Source of the DNA: Marisediminicola antarctica
GTDB taxonomy: Bacteria; Actinomycetota; Actinomycetes; Actinomycetales; Microbacteriaceae
NCBI RefSeq assembly: GCF_009930795.1
Contig: NZ_CP017146.1
Span: 1-64,000 of the forward strand
Length of the DNA: 64,000 nt
Direction: 5' to 3'
In this document: positions 16,714 to 25,101 of the stretch, in pieces
Numbering within the stretch: position 1 is the first letter of the stretch
How the letters are laid out: every line of letters starts with the position of its first letter
The notes under the pieces: model-generated
The model's database searches: none
Seen by the model: the letters and a program-made list of their open reading frames with translations, nothing else
Told to the model about the DNA's origin: nothing
Program-made: the position numbers and the translations under genes

Positions 16714-19700
16714 GTGAGAATCATCGCTCTGAGACCATTTGCCGCGCTCATCGCCGGACTGCTCGTGGCCTCGGCGGCCGTAGGAGGGGGCACCGCGGCG
16801 GCGTCGACCCACCTCGCGGATGCCGCCAGCCCAGTGTCGTCAGGTGCCATCACGGTCGAGCGGATGGGCGGCCCTGACCGCTACGCCGTCGCGATCGCGG
16901 TGTCCCGCCGCGCCTTCCCGGTGCGGGCGCCGATCGTCTTCGTTGCGACGGGCGCCAACTATCCGGATGCGCTCAGCGCCGCGCCCGCCGCCGCGAAGCT
17001 CGGTGGCCCGCTGCTGCTCACCCACCCCACCGCTCTGTCGGCGGCCGTGCGCGACGAGATCACGCGGCTCGCCCCCGCGAAAATCGTCGTGGCCGGTGGC
17101 CCGGCCGCGGTGCCGGATGCTGTGCTCGCGTCGCTGCGGACGCTTGCCCCGGTGGTCGTGCGCCTGGGCGGCGCCGACCGGTACGTCGTATCGCGCGCGA
17201 TCGCCGACTACGCGCGCGGCACCGGATCACCCTCCGCCTATATCGCGACGGGCACCAACTTTCCCGACGCGCTCTCGGCGGGTTCTGCCGCCGGCGGCGC
17301 CGGCGCCCCTGTCGTGCTCGTCAGGGGCACTCAGCCGACCCTCGACACACCGACGCGCGAGCTGCTCGCGCGCCTCGGCGCGAAGGCAGTGAGGCTCGTC
17401 GGGGGGCCCGCCGTACTGTCGCCTGCGCTCTCCGAGTCGTTCACGCGCGCTGGCTTCGACGTCACACGACTGTCTGGCGCTGACCGATTCGCGGCGTCCG
17501 TCTCCGTGAACGCGGATGCCTACTCCCGCTCCTCGACCGTCTACCTGGCCACCGGTCACCAGTTTCCCGACGCGCTCGCCGGGGCGGTGCTCGCCGCCAA
17601 GGACAGGGCTCCACTGTTCATTATCCCCAGCACCTGCGTGCCCTCGGCTGTGCTCCACCAGATCAGCGCGCTCGGCGCCACCCGCGTCGTGCTGCTGGGC
17701 GGGCCGGGTGCGCTCAGCGAGCGCGTCTTCTCGCTGACCTCGTGCGGCCAGACCGTCCGGACACCCCCACCCACCCCCCCCCCCGCTCCCGCCCCGACAC
17801 CCGTACCCGTACCCGTACCCGGACCTACTCGCGCTCCCGAGCAGCTCGTCTTTCCCGACGAGCAGGTCGCGCCGCTCATCGCCGCCATCCCGACTCGCTC
17901 GCCGAAGTCCCTGGGGCCCGACCGGCTCGCCGACGGGGTGACCCCTCCGACCAACCGTTGGTTCTCCGGACTTGTCTTCGGCGCGTCCCCGGAGCCGGTC
18001 TTCCCGCTGCCCCTGTCGTTCGCTCTGACCGCGCGTGGCTTCAACTTCGGCGTTCCGAAGGTGAGCGCCGGAGCCGACACTATCTTCGGCGGCCACTCAC
18101 CCCAGCTCTCCGTCGACACCGGGGCAACATCGGCTGTCGTCTCCTCGTACGACGACGCCTCCATCACGATCGAGCAGCACACCGCCGACGGCGTGCTCGG
18201 CACGGTCGTTATCGCCCAGGGCTCTCCCCTCGTCACCTTCACCGCCTCCCGCGCCGCGACGATCACGCTGGGCCAGCCGGTGACGCCCAGCGGCCCCGGT
18301 GTCTGGTCGAGCACCGCCGCCGGCAACCAGTTCGGGCTCGTCACCAAGGGATCCGTCACGGCCTTGTCGGTCTCGCTCACGGCGGGCCAGACCGCCGTCT
18401 GGGTCGCGGTGCCCCGCGGCGGCAACCTCGCCTCGCTCGTCAAGTACGCCGGCGGCGTCACCGGTGTCGACGTGTCGTACTCGGTTGACGAGGCGGCGGC
18501 CACCACGACTCTCGACTACCTCGGTGCCGGCGACACCCTCATCGCCGCGATGCCGCACCAGCAGTCCACCCTCGGCTCGGTCACCGGCTGCGGACTCGGC
18601 AGCTATCCGTCGGTCTACGGCGAACTGACGCTGTGCGCCGGGCCGGGGATCAGCTGGTCGGCGCCCCGCCTCGCGCCGGCTGCATCCCTCGGCGCAGGCT
18701 CGCTCCACGCCAACGACCGGGCGACCCTGCTCGAGCAGCTCGCGAGGGACGTCGCTGCAACGCCGCCCCTCCCCGGCGACACCTACTTCGGCGGCAAGGC
18801 CCTCTACCGGCTGGCCAACCTGCTCTCACTCGCCACCGAGCTCGGGGACGACACCTCGGCGGCGATCCTCGGCGACCGGCTCGGACGCGCGCTCACCGAG
18901 TGGACGCAGCCGCACGGCTGCGCCATCCGCGGGGAGAGGTGCTTCGTCTACGACGAGAAGGCGAGGGGAATCGTGGGCCTCGCGGCGTCGTTCGGCTCCG
19001 AGGAATTCAATGACCACCACTTCCACTACGGGTACTTCCTGCACGCGGCGAGCATCGCCGTGGCGCACGACCCCTCGCTCATGCCGAAGATTGCCCCGGT
19101 CATAAACCTGCTCGCCGCCGACATCGCATCGGCCGGATCTCCTGGCTACTTCCCCGAGCGCAGGGTCTTTGACGCATACGCGGGCCACTCCTGGGCATCC
19201 GGCACCTCGCCGTTCGCCGATGGCAACAACCAGGAGTCCAGCTCGGAGGCCGTCACCGCGTGGAATGGCCTCGCGCTGTGGGGCGCCGCCACCGGCAACA
19301 AGGCGCTCGTGCAGCAGGCGGAGTGGATGCTCGCGAGCGAAGCCGACTCGGCGCGCGCCTACTGGACCGACTTCGACCTCGATGCTCCGGTCTACGACGG
19401 ATTCAGCCACACCATCACCTCGCTCAACTGGGGAGGGAAGCGGGACTATGCGACCTGGTTCAGCGGCGAACCGTCGGCGAAGCTCGGGATTCTGGTGCTG
19501 CCGATGAGTCCCGTCGCCGGGTACCTCGCCGGCGATGCCGGACGCATCGCCCTGAATCTCGCACCCGCGACGCCCGCCGGCTTCGACGTGATGTTTGGGG
19601 ACTACCTGCTCATGTACGCGGCACTCGGTGGACCCGCTGCGGCCGATGACGCCCTTGCCAGGGCCCGCGTGCTGCCGGGTCGTCGCATCGACGACGGGAA

Positions 19701-19740
19701 TTCTCGCAGCTACCTGCTCGCCTTCATCATGACCCGCTGA
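16714..19740 (+). CDS. Secreted GH81 endo-1,3-beta-glucanase with cell-wall-binding repeats
   Basis: 1008 residues. A signal peptide (about 1-30, MRIIALRPFAALIAGLLVAS) is followed by three cell-wall-binding-2 repeats (about 45-140, 147-238, 250-345), each with a GGPDRYAV-like entry and a FPDALS-like core. A proline-rich linker (about 349-372) leads to a glycoside hydrolase family 81 domain to the end. GH81 marks are TNRWFSGLVF, NDHHFHYGYFL with Asp767, and QESSSEAV with Glu841 and Glu845, the positions expected for catalytic acid/base. GTG start at 16714. It likely degrades beta-1,3-glucan (fungal or algal wall, laminarin) while tethered to the cell surface. Confidence 0.9.
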   Translation: MRIIALRPFAALIAGLLVASAAVGGGTAAASTHLADAASPVSSGAITVERMGGPDRYAVAIAVSRRAFPVRAPIVFVATGANYPDALSAAPAAAKLGGPLLLTHPTALSAAVRDEITRLAPAKIVVAGGPAAVPDAVLASLRTLAPVVVRLGGADRYVVSRAIADYARGTGSPSAYIATGTNFPDALSAGSAAGGAGAPVVLVRGTQPTLDTPTRELLARLGAKAVRLVGGPAVLSPALSESFTRAGFDVTRLSGADRFAASVSVNADAYSRSSTVYLATGHQFPDALAGAVLAAKDRAPLFIIPSTCVPSAVLHQISALGATRVVLLGGPGALSERVFSLTSCGQTVRTPPPTPPPAPAPTPVPVPVPGPTRAPEQLVFPDEQVAPLIAAIPTRSPKSLGPDRLADGVTPPTNRWFSGLVFGASPEPVFPLPLSFALTARGFNFGVPKVSAGADTIFGGHSPQLSVDTGATSAVVSSYDDASITIEQHTADGVLGTVVIAQGSPLVTFTASRAATITLGQPVTPSGPGVWSSTAAGNQFGLVTKGSVTALSVSLTAGQTAVWVAVPRGGNLASLVKYAGGVTGVDVSYSVDEAAATTTLDYLGAGDTLIAAMPHQQSTLGSVTGCGLGSYPSVYGELTLCAGPGISWSAPRLAPAASLGAGSLHANDRATLLEQLARDVAATPPLPGDTYFGGKALYRLANLLSLATELGDDTSAAILGDRLGRALTEWTQPHGCAIRGERCFVYDEKARGIVGLAASFGSEEFNDHHFHYGYFLHAASIAVAHDPSLMPKIAPVINLLAADIASAGSPGYFPERRVFDAYAGHSWASGTSPFADGNNQESSSEAVTAWNGLALWGAATGNKALVQQAEWMLASEADSARAYWTDFDLDAPVYDGFSHTITSLNWGGKRDYATWFSGEPSAKLGILVLPMSPVAGYLAGDAGRIALNLAPATPAGFDVMFGDYLLMYAALGGPAAADDALARARVLPGRRIDDGNSRSYLLAFIMTR

Positions 19741-19795
19741 GCGGACGGGGTGGCGGATCGCTCGACTTTGAGCCGTCTTGAATAAGGTGGGTTCC

Positions 19796-20629
19796 ATGTC
19801 GACTACGCATTCCCATGTCCTGGATGATCCGATGACGGATCCCTTCGAGGTCGCCGCCGCCGCGGCCGCCGACATCGCGAACCTCACGGGTGTCGGCCAC
19901 CACGACATTGCACTGACCCTCGGATCGGGCTGGGCGAAGGCGGCCGACCTCATCGGCGAGACTGTAGCGACGATCCCTGCCACCGAGGTCACCGGATTCA
20001 GCCGTCCGGCGCTCGAGGGCCACGTGGGCTCGCTCCGCTCGATCCTGTTGCCCGGCGGCAAGCGCGCCCTCGTGATCGGCGCCCGCACCCACTACTACGA
20101 GGGCCACGGAGTGCGCCGTGTCGTACACAGTGTTCGTACGGCAGCAGCGACCGGTGCGAAGGTCATGATCCTCACCAACGGCGCGGGCGGCATCAAGCCG
20201 CACTGGACGCCGGGAACGCCCGTCCTCATCAGCGACCACATCAACCTCACCTTCGACTCCCCGCTCGAGGGCGCCACGTTCGTCGACCTCACCGACCTGT
20301 ACTCGTCGAGGCTTCGGGCTATCGCGAAGGGCATCGATCCGACCCTCGACGAGGGCGTTTACACCCAGTTCCGCGGGCCGCACTATGAGACCCCGGCCGA
20401 GGTGCAGATGGCGAAGGCGATCGGCGGGCACATTGTCGGCATGTCGACGGCGCTCGAGGCCATCGCCGCGCGCCAGGCGGGCATGGAGGTGCTCGGCATG
20501 TCGCTCATCACGAACCTCGCCGCGGGCATCCAGACGTCCCCGCTGAGCCACGCAGAGGTGCTCGAGGCCGGCCGTGACGCCGAGCCGGTCATCAGCGCTC
20601 TCCTCGCCCAGATCGTCGACGCGCTGTGA
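19796..20629 (+). CDS. punA: Purine-nucleoside phosphorylase
   Basis: Phosphorolyses (deoxy)inosine and guanosine to base and (deoxy)ribose-1-phosphate. The 277 residues are the trimeric PNP class: GSGW phosphate loop (LTLGSGWA), GARTHYYEGHG, the LTNGAGGI segment, YTQFRGPHYETPAE and the MSTALEAIAAR purine-site motif. ATG at 19796 with AAGGTGG upstream is preferred to an ATG at 19778. The stop overlaps the phosphomutase start by 4 bases, which fits sugar-phosphate hand-off between the two. Confidence 0.94.
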   Translation: MSTTHSHVLDDPMTDPFEVAAAAAADIANLTGVGHHDIALTLGSGWAKAADLIGETVATIPATEVTGFSRPALEGHVGSLRSILLPGGKRALVIGARTHYYEGHGVRRVVHSVRTAAATGAKVMILTNGAGGIKPHWTPGTPVLISDHINLTFDSPLEGATFVDLTDLYSSRLRAIAKGIDPTLDEGVYTQFRGPHYETPAEVQMAKAIGGHIVGMSTALEAIAARQAGMEVLGMSLITNLAAGIQTSPLSHAEVLEAGRDAEPVISALLAQIVDAL

Positions 20630-22293
20630 CCGCCGAGCGCAACCTCGTCCGTCTCGCCCGGGACTGGATCGCCCAGGACCCCGACACCTGGACCCGGGCC
20701 GAACTCGAGGCGGCCGTCGCGGATGCCGAGAGAGGCACACCCTCGGCGCTCGCCGACCTGCACGACCGCTTTGACACGCGTCTCGAGTTCGGTACCGCCG
20801 GTCTGCGCGGCGCGATCGGAGCGGGCCCGAACCGCATGAACCGCGTGCTCGTCAGCCAAACCGCGGCGGGATTCGCTGCCTGGCTGCTCTCTCGCGAGAG
20901 CTCCCCGAGCGTTGTGATCGGCTACGACGGTCGCACGAACTCACGGGTTTTCGCGATCGATACGGCGGAGATCATGGCCGGCGCGGGCGTGCGCGCCATC
21001 CTGCTCCCCCGCCTCCTGCCTACGCCCGTGCTCGCGTTCGCGGTGCGCCAGCTCGAGGTGAGTGCCGGGGTCATGGTGACCGCGAGCCATAACCCGGCAG
21101 CCGACAACGGCTACAAGGTCTACGTGGGCGGCGCGGACGGCGGCGCGCAGATCGTCGCCCCCGCAGATGCCGAGATCGCCGAGCGAATCTACGCCATCGC
21201 GGCCGGCTCGCGCGCCACCGATCTGCCCAGGAGCAGCGACTTCGAGACCGCGAGCGAGGAGGTCGTCGACGAGTACGTGCGCGTTACCGCCTCGCTCGCG
21301 GGGGCCGTCCCAGCGCCGATCTCCTTCGTCTACACGGCCATGCACGGCGTCGGCTGGCATACCGCCCGCCGGGTGTTCGTCGATGCCGGGTTCGGCGAAC
21401 CAATCTCGGTGCGCGAGCAGCAGGAGCCGGATGCCGCGTTCCCGACCGTCGCATTCCCCAACCCGGAGGAGCACGGCGCGCTCGACCTCGCGATGGCGAC
21501 CGCGACGACGGCAGGCGCCGAACTCATCATCGCCAACGACCCCGACGCCGACCGGCTCGCGGTCGCGATCCCGGCCGACGGCGGCTGGCGGCGGCTGAGC
21601 GGCAACGAGGTCGGCTCCCTGCTGGGCTGGCGCGCTGCGGAGCGGCTCGCCACGGCCGGTGCCGACGGCACTCTCGCGTGTTCCCTCGTGAGCTCCCCCG
21701 CCCTGCGGGAGATCGCCCGCGAATACCGCCTCGACTTCGCCGAGACCCTCACCGGGTTCAAGTGGATCTCCCGCGCGGGCGGGCTCGCGTTCGGCTACGA
21801 GGAGGCCCTCGGCTACCTCGTCGATCCAGACAAGGTGCGTGACAAGGATGGCATCTCGGCCGCCGTCGATTTCCTCACCCTCGTCTCCGAGCTGAAGGCT
21901 GCCGGCAAGACGGTCGAAGATCACCTGCTCGAGTTCGCCGAGAAGTTCGGTGCGTTCGCGTCGGCGCAGATCTCGGTGCGGGTGACCGACCTCGCTGAGG
22001 TTCCGCGCATCATGACGAAGCTGCGGGATGCTCCGCTGCGCGAAATCGGGTCGATTCGCGTAGACCGTGTCGAGGACTTCGCGAGCGGATTCGGGTCGTT
22101 CCCGGCCAGCGACATCCTCCGCTTCTGGACCACGGACGGCGCACGCGTCATCGTCCGCCCGAGCGGCACCGAGCCCAAGGTCAAGGTGTACATCGACTCG
22201 TCCAGCACCGAGGGCACCGGTCCCCGGCGGCAGGCCGCGGCGCAGGCCGTCGTCGATGAGCTCGACGCAGGCATCCGCGCGATCCTCGCCTGA
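20626..22293 (+). CDS. pmmB: Alpha-D-phosphohexomutase (PmmB type)
   Basis: Interconverts hexose- or pentose-1- and -phosphates. 555 residues in the four-domain layout: substrate loop FGTAGLRG, phosphoserine loop VMVTASHNP, metal loop NDPDADRLAV, sugar loop FGYEEALGY and phosphate-binding loop RPSGTEPKVKVY. GTG start overlapping the PNP stop. The long form and the pairing with PNP suggest that ribose-1-phosphate/deoxyribose-1-phosphate from nucleosides is a substrate; the mycobacterial name PmmB reflects homology, not proven specificity. Confidence 0.9.
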   Translation: MTAERNLVRLARDWIAQDPDTWTRAELEAAVADAERGTPSALADLHDRFDTRLEFGTAGLRGAIGAGPNRMNRVLVSQTAAGFAAWLLSRESSPSVVIGYDGRTNSRVFAIDTAEIMAGAGVRAILLPRLLPTPVLAFAVRQLEVSAGVMVTASHNPAADNGYKVYVGGADGGAQIVAPADAEIAERIYAIAAGSRATDLPRSSDFETASEEVVDEYVRVTASLAGAVPAPISFVYTAMHGVGWHTARRVFVDAGFGEPISVREQQEPDAAFPTVAFPNPEEHGALDLAMATATTAGAELIIANDPDADRLAVAIPADGGWRRLSGNEVGSLLGWRAAERLATAGADGTLACSLVSSPALREIAREYRLDFAETLTGFKWISRAGGLAFGYEEALGYLVDPDKVRDKDGISAAVDFLTLVSELKAAGKTVEDHLLEFAEKFGAFASAQISVRVTDLAEVPRIMTKLRDAPLREIGSIRVDRVEDFASGFGSFPASDILRFWTTDGARVIVRPSGTEPKVKVYIDSSSTEGTGPRRQAAAQAVVDELDAGIRAILA

Positions 22294-22302
22294 GGCGCTC
22301 AG

Positions 22303-22400
22303 CCATCGTGAGCAGGCCACCCGCGCCCGTGTCGAAGTCCGAGCTGCGAGTCTCTGCCGGTTGAGCAGCGCGCTCTGGCGCGCCTGTCGCCCCCACTTGG
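22303..22400. repeat. REP-like (family C) repeats after the phosphomutase gene
   Basis: Two degenerate copies of an imperfect palindrome that recurs at 24107, 45718, 50498 and 55808. One holds GTGAGCAGG and CCGTGTCGAAG (about 22312-22348); the other reads GCCGGTTGAGCAGCGCGC then CTGTCG (about 22358-22390). The best-preserved form in the window is GCTGAGCAGGTCGC, CCA, GCGACCGTGTCGAAACCGG. Copies lie just after gene ends. Confidence 0.6.
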
Positions 22401-22520
22401 GAACCTGCGTCTTCTCCTCCACAGGCCGTACTCCAGGAGGGTTGTCCACAGGCAATATCCCCGATCAGGGTGTGGTTTGGTGTCGGTTGGAATGTCGGTG
22501 GTGTCTGTCACTATGTGGGT

Positions 22521-24089
22521 ATGTCCAAAGCAACCGATCCCCTCATTGACAGCGCTGACGCGTTCGCGTCGGTGTGGGCTGGTGCGCTCACCGGGTTCGG
22601 CGCCCGGGTCGGCGAACACCCCGATGCCCGGCCGCCCGATGCGCGTGGAGCAGGATCCGGCGCAGCGGCTGCAGCCGTCTCGGTCGGTGCAACCGCCGGA
22701 GCATCGTTCGGCGCGATTGCGGTCGCTCCGTCCCAGCTCGATGTGGAGACCATGTCCGATGCGGGGCTGGTGCGGGCGATCCAGTCCGGCTATGACCTCA
22801 AACGACACGTCGATGCCCTGCTGGTGCGTGCGGCGGGGGAGCTGAGTGTGCGCTCGCGCCCCTCGCTCGGGCAGGGCGGCCTGGCGAAGTCTTCCGGGCA
22901 TACCTCTCCTGCCTCCCTGATCACGGAACTGGGTCGGGTGACTCTGGCCGAGGCCGGCAGAACAGTCCGGCTGGGTGAGGCGACCACCGCACCGGTGTCC
23001 CTGCTCGGGGAGCGCCTCCCGGCCCCGTTCCCCCTGGTCGCGGATGCGGTGAACAGCGGTGTGGTGCAGGTGGATGCGGCCCAGTCGATCATCACCTCCC
23101 TCACCCAGGCCGCCCCCCGCGCCCTGCCGGTACACCTGGTCGCGGCGGAGGAGGAACTGGTCACCTTCGCCGCGTCTCATCCGGCGGACACGGTGCGGAA
23201 GCTGTCGATCTCTTGGCGCGACGCGCTCGATACCGATGGGATCGCACCGCGGGAGGAGGCACTGATCGCGGCCCGGTCGCTGCGCTGGAGCAAACAGGGC
23301 AACGGTTTGGAGCGCTGCACGATCGACCTCGACCCCCTCGGCGCCGGATATGTGCGCACCATGATCGACGCGATGGTCGGCGACGCCCTCCGCGCCGTCC
23401 GCTTCGACACCGACCCGACAGGACCTGCGGGGACCGCCGGCGGCCACGGCCACGGCATGGGCGATGAGGGTCTCGACCGGGACGCGTGCGGTGACCACCA
23501 TGCCGAGCTTCCCGACCCGCGGACGATCCCCAGGATCGCCGCCGACGCTCTGATCGATGTGGCCCGGCACATGATGGGCTGCACCACCGCACCCGGACCC
23601 CTCCCACACACCACCCTGATCATCCGGATGACCCTGGAACAACTCCAATCCGGCCTCGGCGCAGCACACCTCGACGGAGTCGAGGACCCCATCACGGCTG
23701 GTGCCGCCCGCAGGCTTGCCGCGGACGCGGAACTGATCCCCGCAGTCCTCGGCGGGAACAGCCAAATCCTCGACCTCGGCACCGGGAGACGACTATTCAC
23801 CCGCGCCCAACGAATCGCATTCGCCGAACGCGACGGCGGCTGCGCCATCACCGGCTGCGGCAGACCACCCTCCTACACCGAAGCCCACCACATCCACTGG
23901 TGGTCCCACGGCGGCACAACAAACCTCAACAACGGAATCCTTCTATGCACCGGACACCACCACATCATCCACAAAGGATGGACCGTACAAATCACCGACA
24001 ACACCCCCTGGTTCACCCCACCCACACACATCGACCCCACACGAACACCCAAACGCGGCGGAAAACTCCCCACACCAGCACTGCCATGA
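22521..24089 (+). CDS. DUF222/HNH endonuclease (13E12 repeat family)
   Basis: 522 residues. An N-terminal DUF222 region (about 60-420) has an Ala/Gly-rich insertion near residues 35-65, followed by a C-terminal HNH nuclease domain: CAITGCGRPPSYTEAHHI, then HGGTTNLNNGILLCTGHHH. This is the multi-copy actinobacterial 13E12-type family, thought to be mobile or homing-like. ATG at 22521 (MSKATDP). Base use changes inside the gene: the last 500 bases are rich in C and A at codon third positions, unlike the first two thirds. It separates the PNP/phosphomutase pair from the salvage block. Confidence 0.9.
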   Translation: MSKATDPLIDSADAFASVWAGALTGFGARVGEHPDARPPDARGAGSGAAAAAVSVGATAGASFGAIAVAPSQLDVETMSDAGLVRAIQSGYDLKRHVDALLVRAAGELSVRSRPSLGQGGLAKSSGHTSPASLITELGRVTLAEAGRTVRLGEATTAPVSLLGERLPAPFPLVADAVNSGVVQVDAAQSIITSLTQAAPRALPVHLVAAEEELVTFAASHPADTVRKLSISWRDALDTDGIAPREEALIAARSLRWSKQGNGLERCTIDLDPLGAGYVRTMIDAMVGDALRAVRFDTDPTGPAGTAGGHGHGMGDEGLDRDACGDHHAELPDPRTIPRIAADALIDVARHMMGCTTAPGPLPHTTLIIRMTLEQLQSGLGAAHLDGVEDPITAGAARRLAADAELIPAVLGGNSQILDLGTGRRLFTRAQRIAFAERDGGCAITGCGRPPSYTEAHHIHWWSHGGTTNLNNGILLCTGHHHIIHKGWTVQITDNTPWFTPPTHIDPTRTPKRGGKLPTPALP

Positions 24090-24106
24090 CCACAGGCCGA
24101 GCACGG

Positions 24107-24200
24107 CCAAGTTTCGCCACAGTCGCTGCGCGACCTGCCCAACCAACAGAAACAGGTACGCGACCGACCCAACCAGCCGAAACAACTACGCGACCCCAAC
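24107..24200 (-). repeat. REP-like family C copy expanded into 30-bp tandem repeats
   Basis: On the minus strand, 24146 to 24107 reads GGTTGGGCAGGTCGCGCAGC then GACTGTGGCGAAACT, a clear family C copy. On the plus strand a 30-base unit starts at 24131 and repeats at 24161, with a partial third unit from 24191 (units begin CGACC and end TACG). No coding gene was seen in 24090-24383; the remainder is C/A-rich DNA without recognised features. Confidence 0.65.
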
Positions 24201-24383
24201 CCATCGCAACCCATCACCAGCGGAGGCCGCGACCCGACGCACGCGGCCGAACCACAGCATCCATCCCTGCCGCCTTTTCCTCCCGCTACAACAGGCGCAA
24301 CCGCCGCGCCCACCCAACCACCCGCCGACCGCACGCGGTTCTCGACGCTGTCGGAGCAGAACCCACTCAACCGCAAGGCAGGC

Positions 24384-24656
24384 TCAGCCCAGCGACTTCT
24401 CCAGCTTCTCCGTGAGCTCCCGCAGGTCGAAGTAGTTCTCGATCACGATCACGTCGGCGAAGGTCTTGCCGATCGCCTCGACGAACTCGGACGATGTCAG
24501 GATCACCTGGGCGTCGGCCGCCACGGTGCGTACCGAGGAGATATCGGCCGCCGTCACGTTGGCCTCCAGGCCGAGATTGGCCAGAACGCGCTCCGCGTTG
24601 ACCTTGAGAATGCTGGAGCTGCCGATTCCGGCGCCGCAGATCGCGACGATCTTCAT
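24384..24656 (-). CDS. PTS system IIB component (lactose/ascorbate-galactitol type)
   Basis: 90-residue cytosolic phosphocarrier. Cys7 in MKIVAICGAGIGSSSILK is the expected phosphocysteine, and the rest is the small Rossmann-like IIB fold. It accepts phosphate from the IIA protein encoded immediately upstream (4-base overlap) and would pass it to sugar bound by a membrane IIC. No IIC gene lies in this window, so the system is incomplete locally. Sugar unknown. Confidence 0.85.
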   Translation of the reverse strand: MKIVAICGAGIGSSSILKVNAERVLANLGLEANVTAADISSVRTVAADAQVILTSSEFVEAIGKTFADVIVIENYFDLRELTEKLEKSLG

Positions 24657-25099
24657 TGTTCCCTCTTCATGATGGCGATGATTGTCGCGGCATCCTTCGC
24701 CGCCGCGATCGCAGGGATCGCAGTTGGGTCGTTGAACACGTTCGCGAGCTCGGCGACCGAGGCGAGGTGTCCCTCGATCGACAGGATGGCCAACCCCAGC
24801 ACGACGCTGACGGGGTCGTTGTGCGGATGCCCGAAGGCTACCGGGGTGCTCAGCGTCACGACGGCGAGGCCGTCCTTGATGACGTCCGGCCCGGGACGGG
24901 CGTGCGCGAGCGCGAGGCCGGGAGCGATGACCACATAGGGGCCGTGCTCCTCGATCATGCGGATCATCTCCTCGGAGTAGGCCGAGCGTGCGGCCCCGGA
25001 TGCCTCGAGCCCCGCGCCGGCGAGGCGCACGGCCTCACGCCAGGTCCGGGCATCCGCACCGATGGTGATGGCCTCCTCGGGGAGGGGCGGGAGCGACAT
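24653..25099 (-). CDS. PTS system IIA component (fructose/mannitol/ascorbate type)
   Basis: 148-residue EIIA type-2 domain. The phosphorylated histidine is His66 in GLALAHARPG; the N-terminal WREAVRLAG and the central TPVAFGHPHNDPVSVVLGLA are family hallmarks. It takes phosphate from HPr after enzyme I (ptsI at 45754). It starts 2 bases after the adenosine deaminase stop, so it belongs to the same transcript, an odd partnership that hints at a nucleoside- or pentose-derived substrate. Confidence 0.87.
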   Translation of the reverse strand: MSLPPLPEEAITIGADARTWREAVRLAGAGLEASGAARSAYSEEMIRMIEEHGPYVVIAPGLALAHARPGPDVIKDGLAVVTLSTPVAFGHPHNDPVSVVLGLAILSIEGHLASVAELANVFNDPTAIPAIAAAKDAATIIAIMKREQ

Positions 25100-25101
25100 T
25101 C

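Noticed and set aside
23873-24376. Cys/Gly-rich 167-residue minus-strand ORF after the DUF222 gene
   Set aside because: Shadow of the C/A-rich 3' end of the gene and of the 30-bp repeats; no start signal or family.
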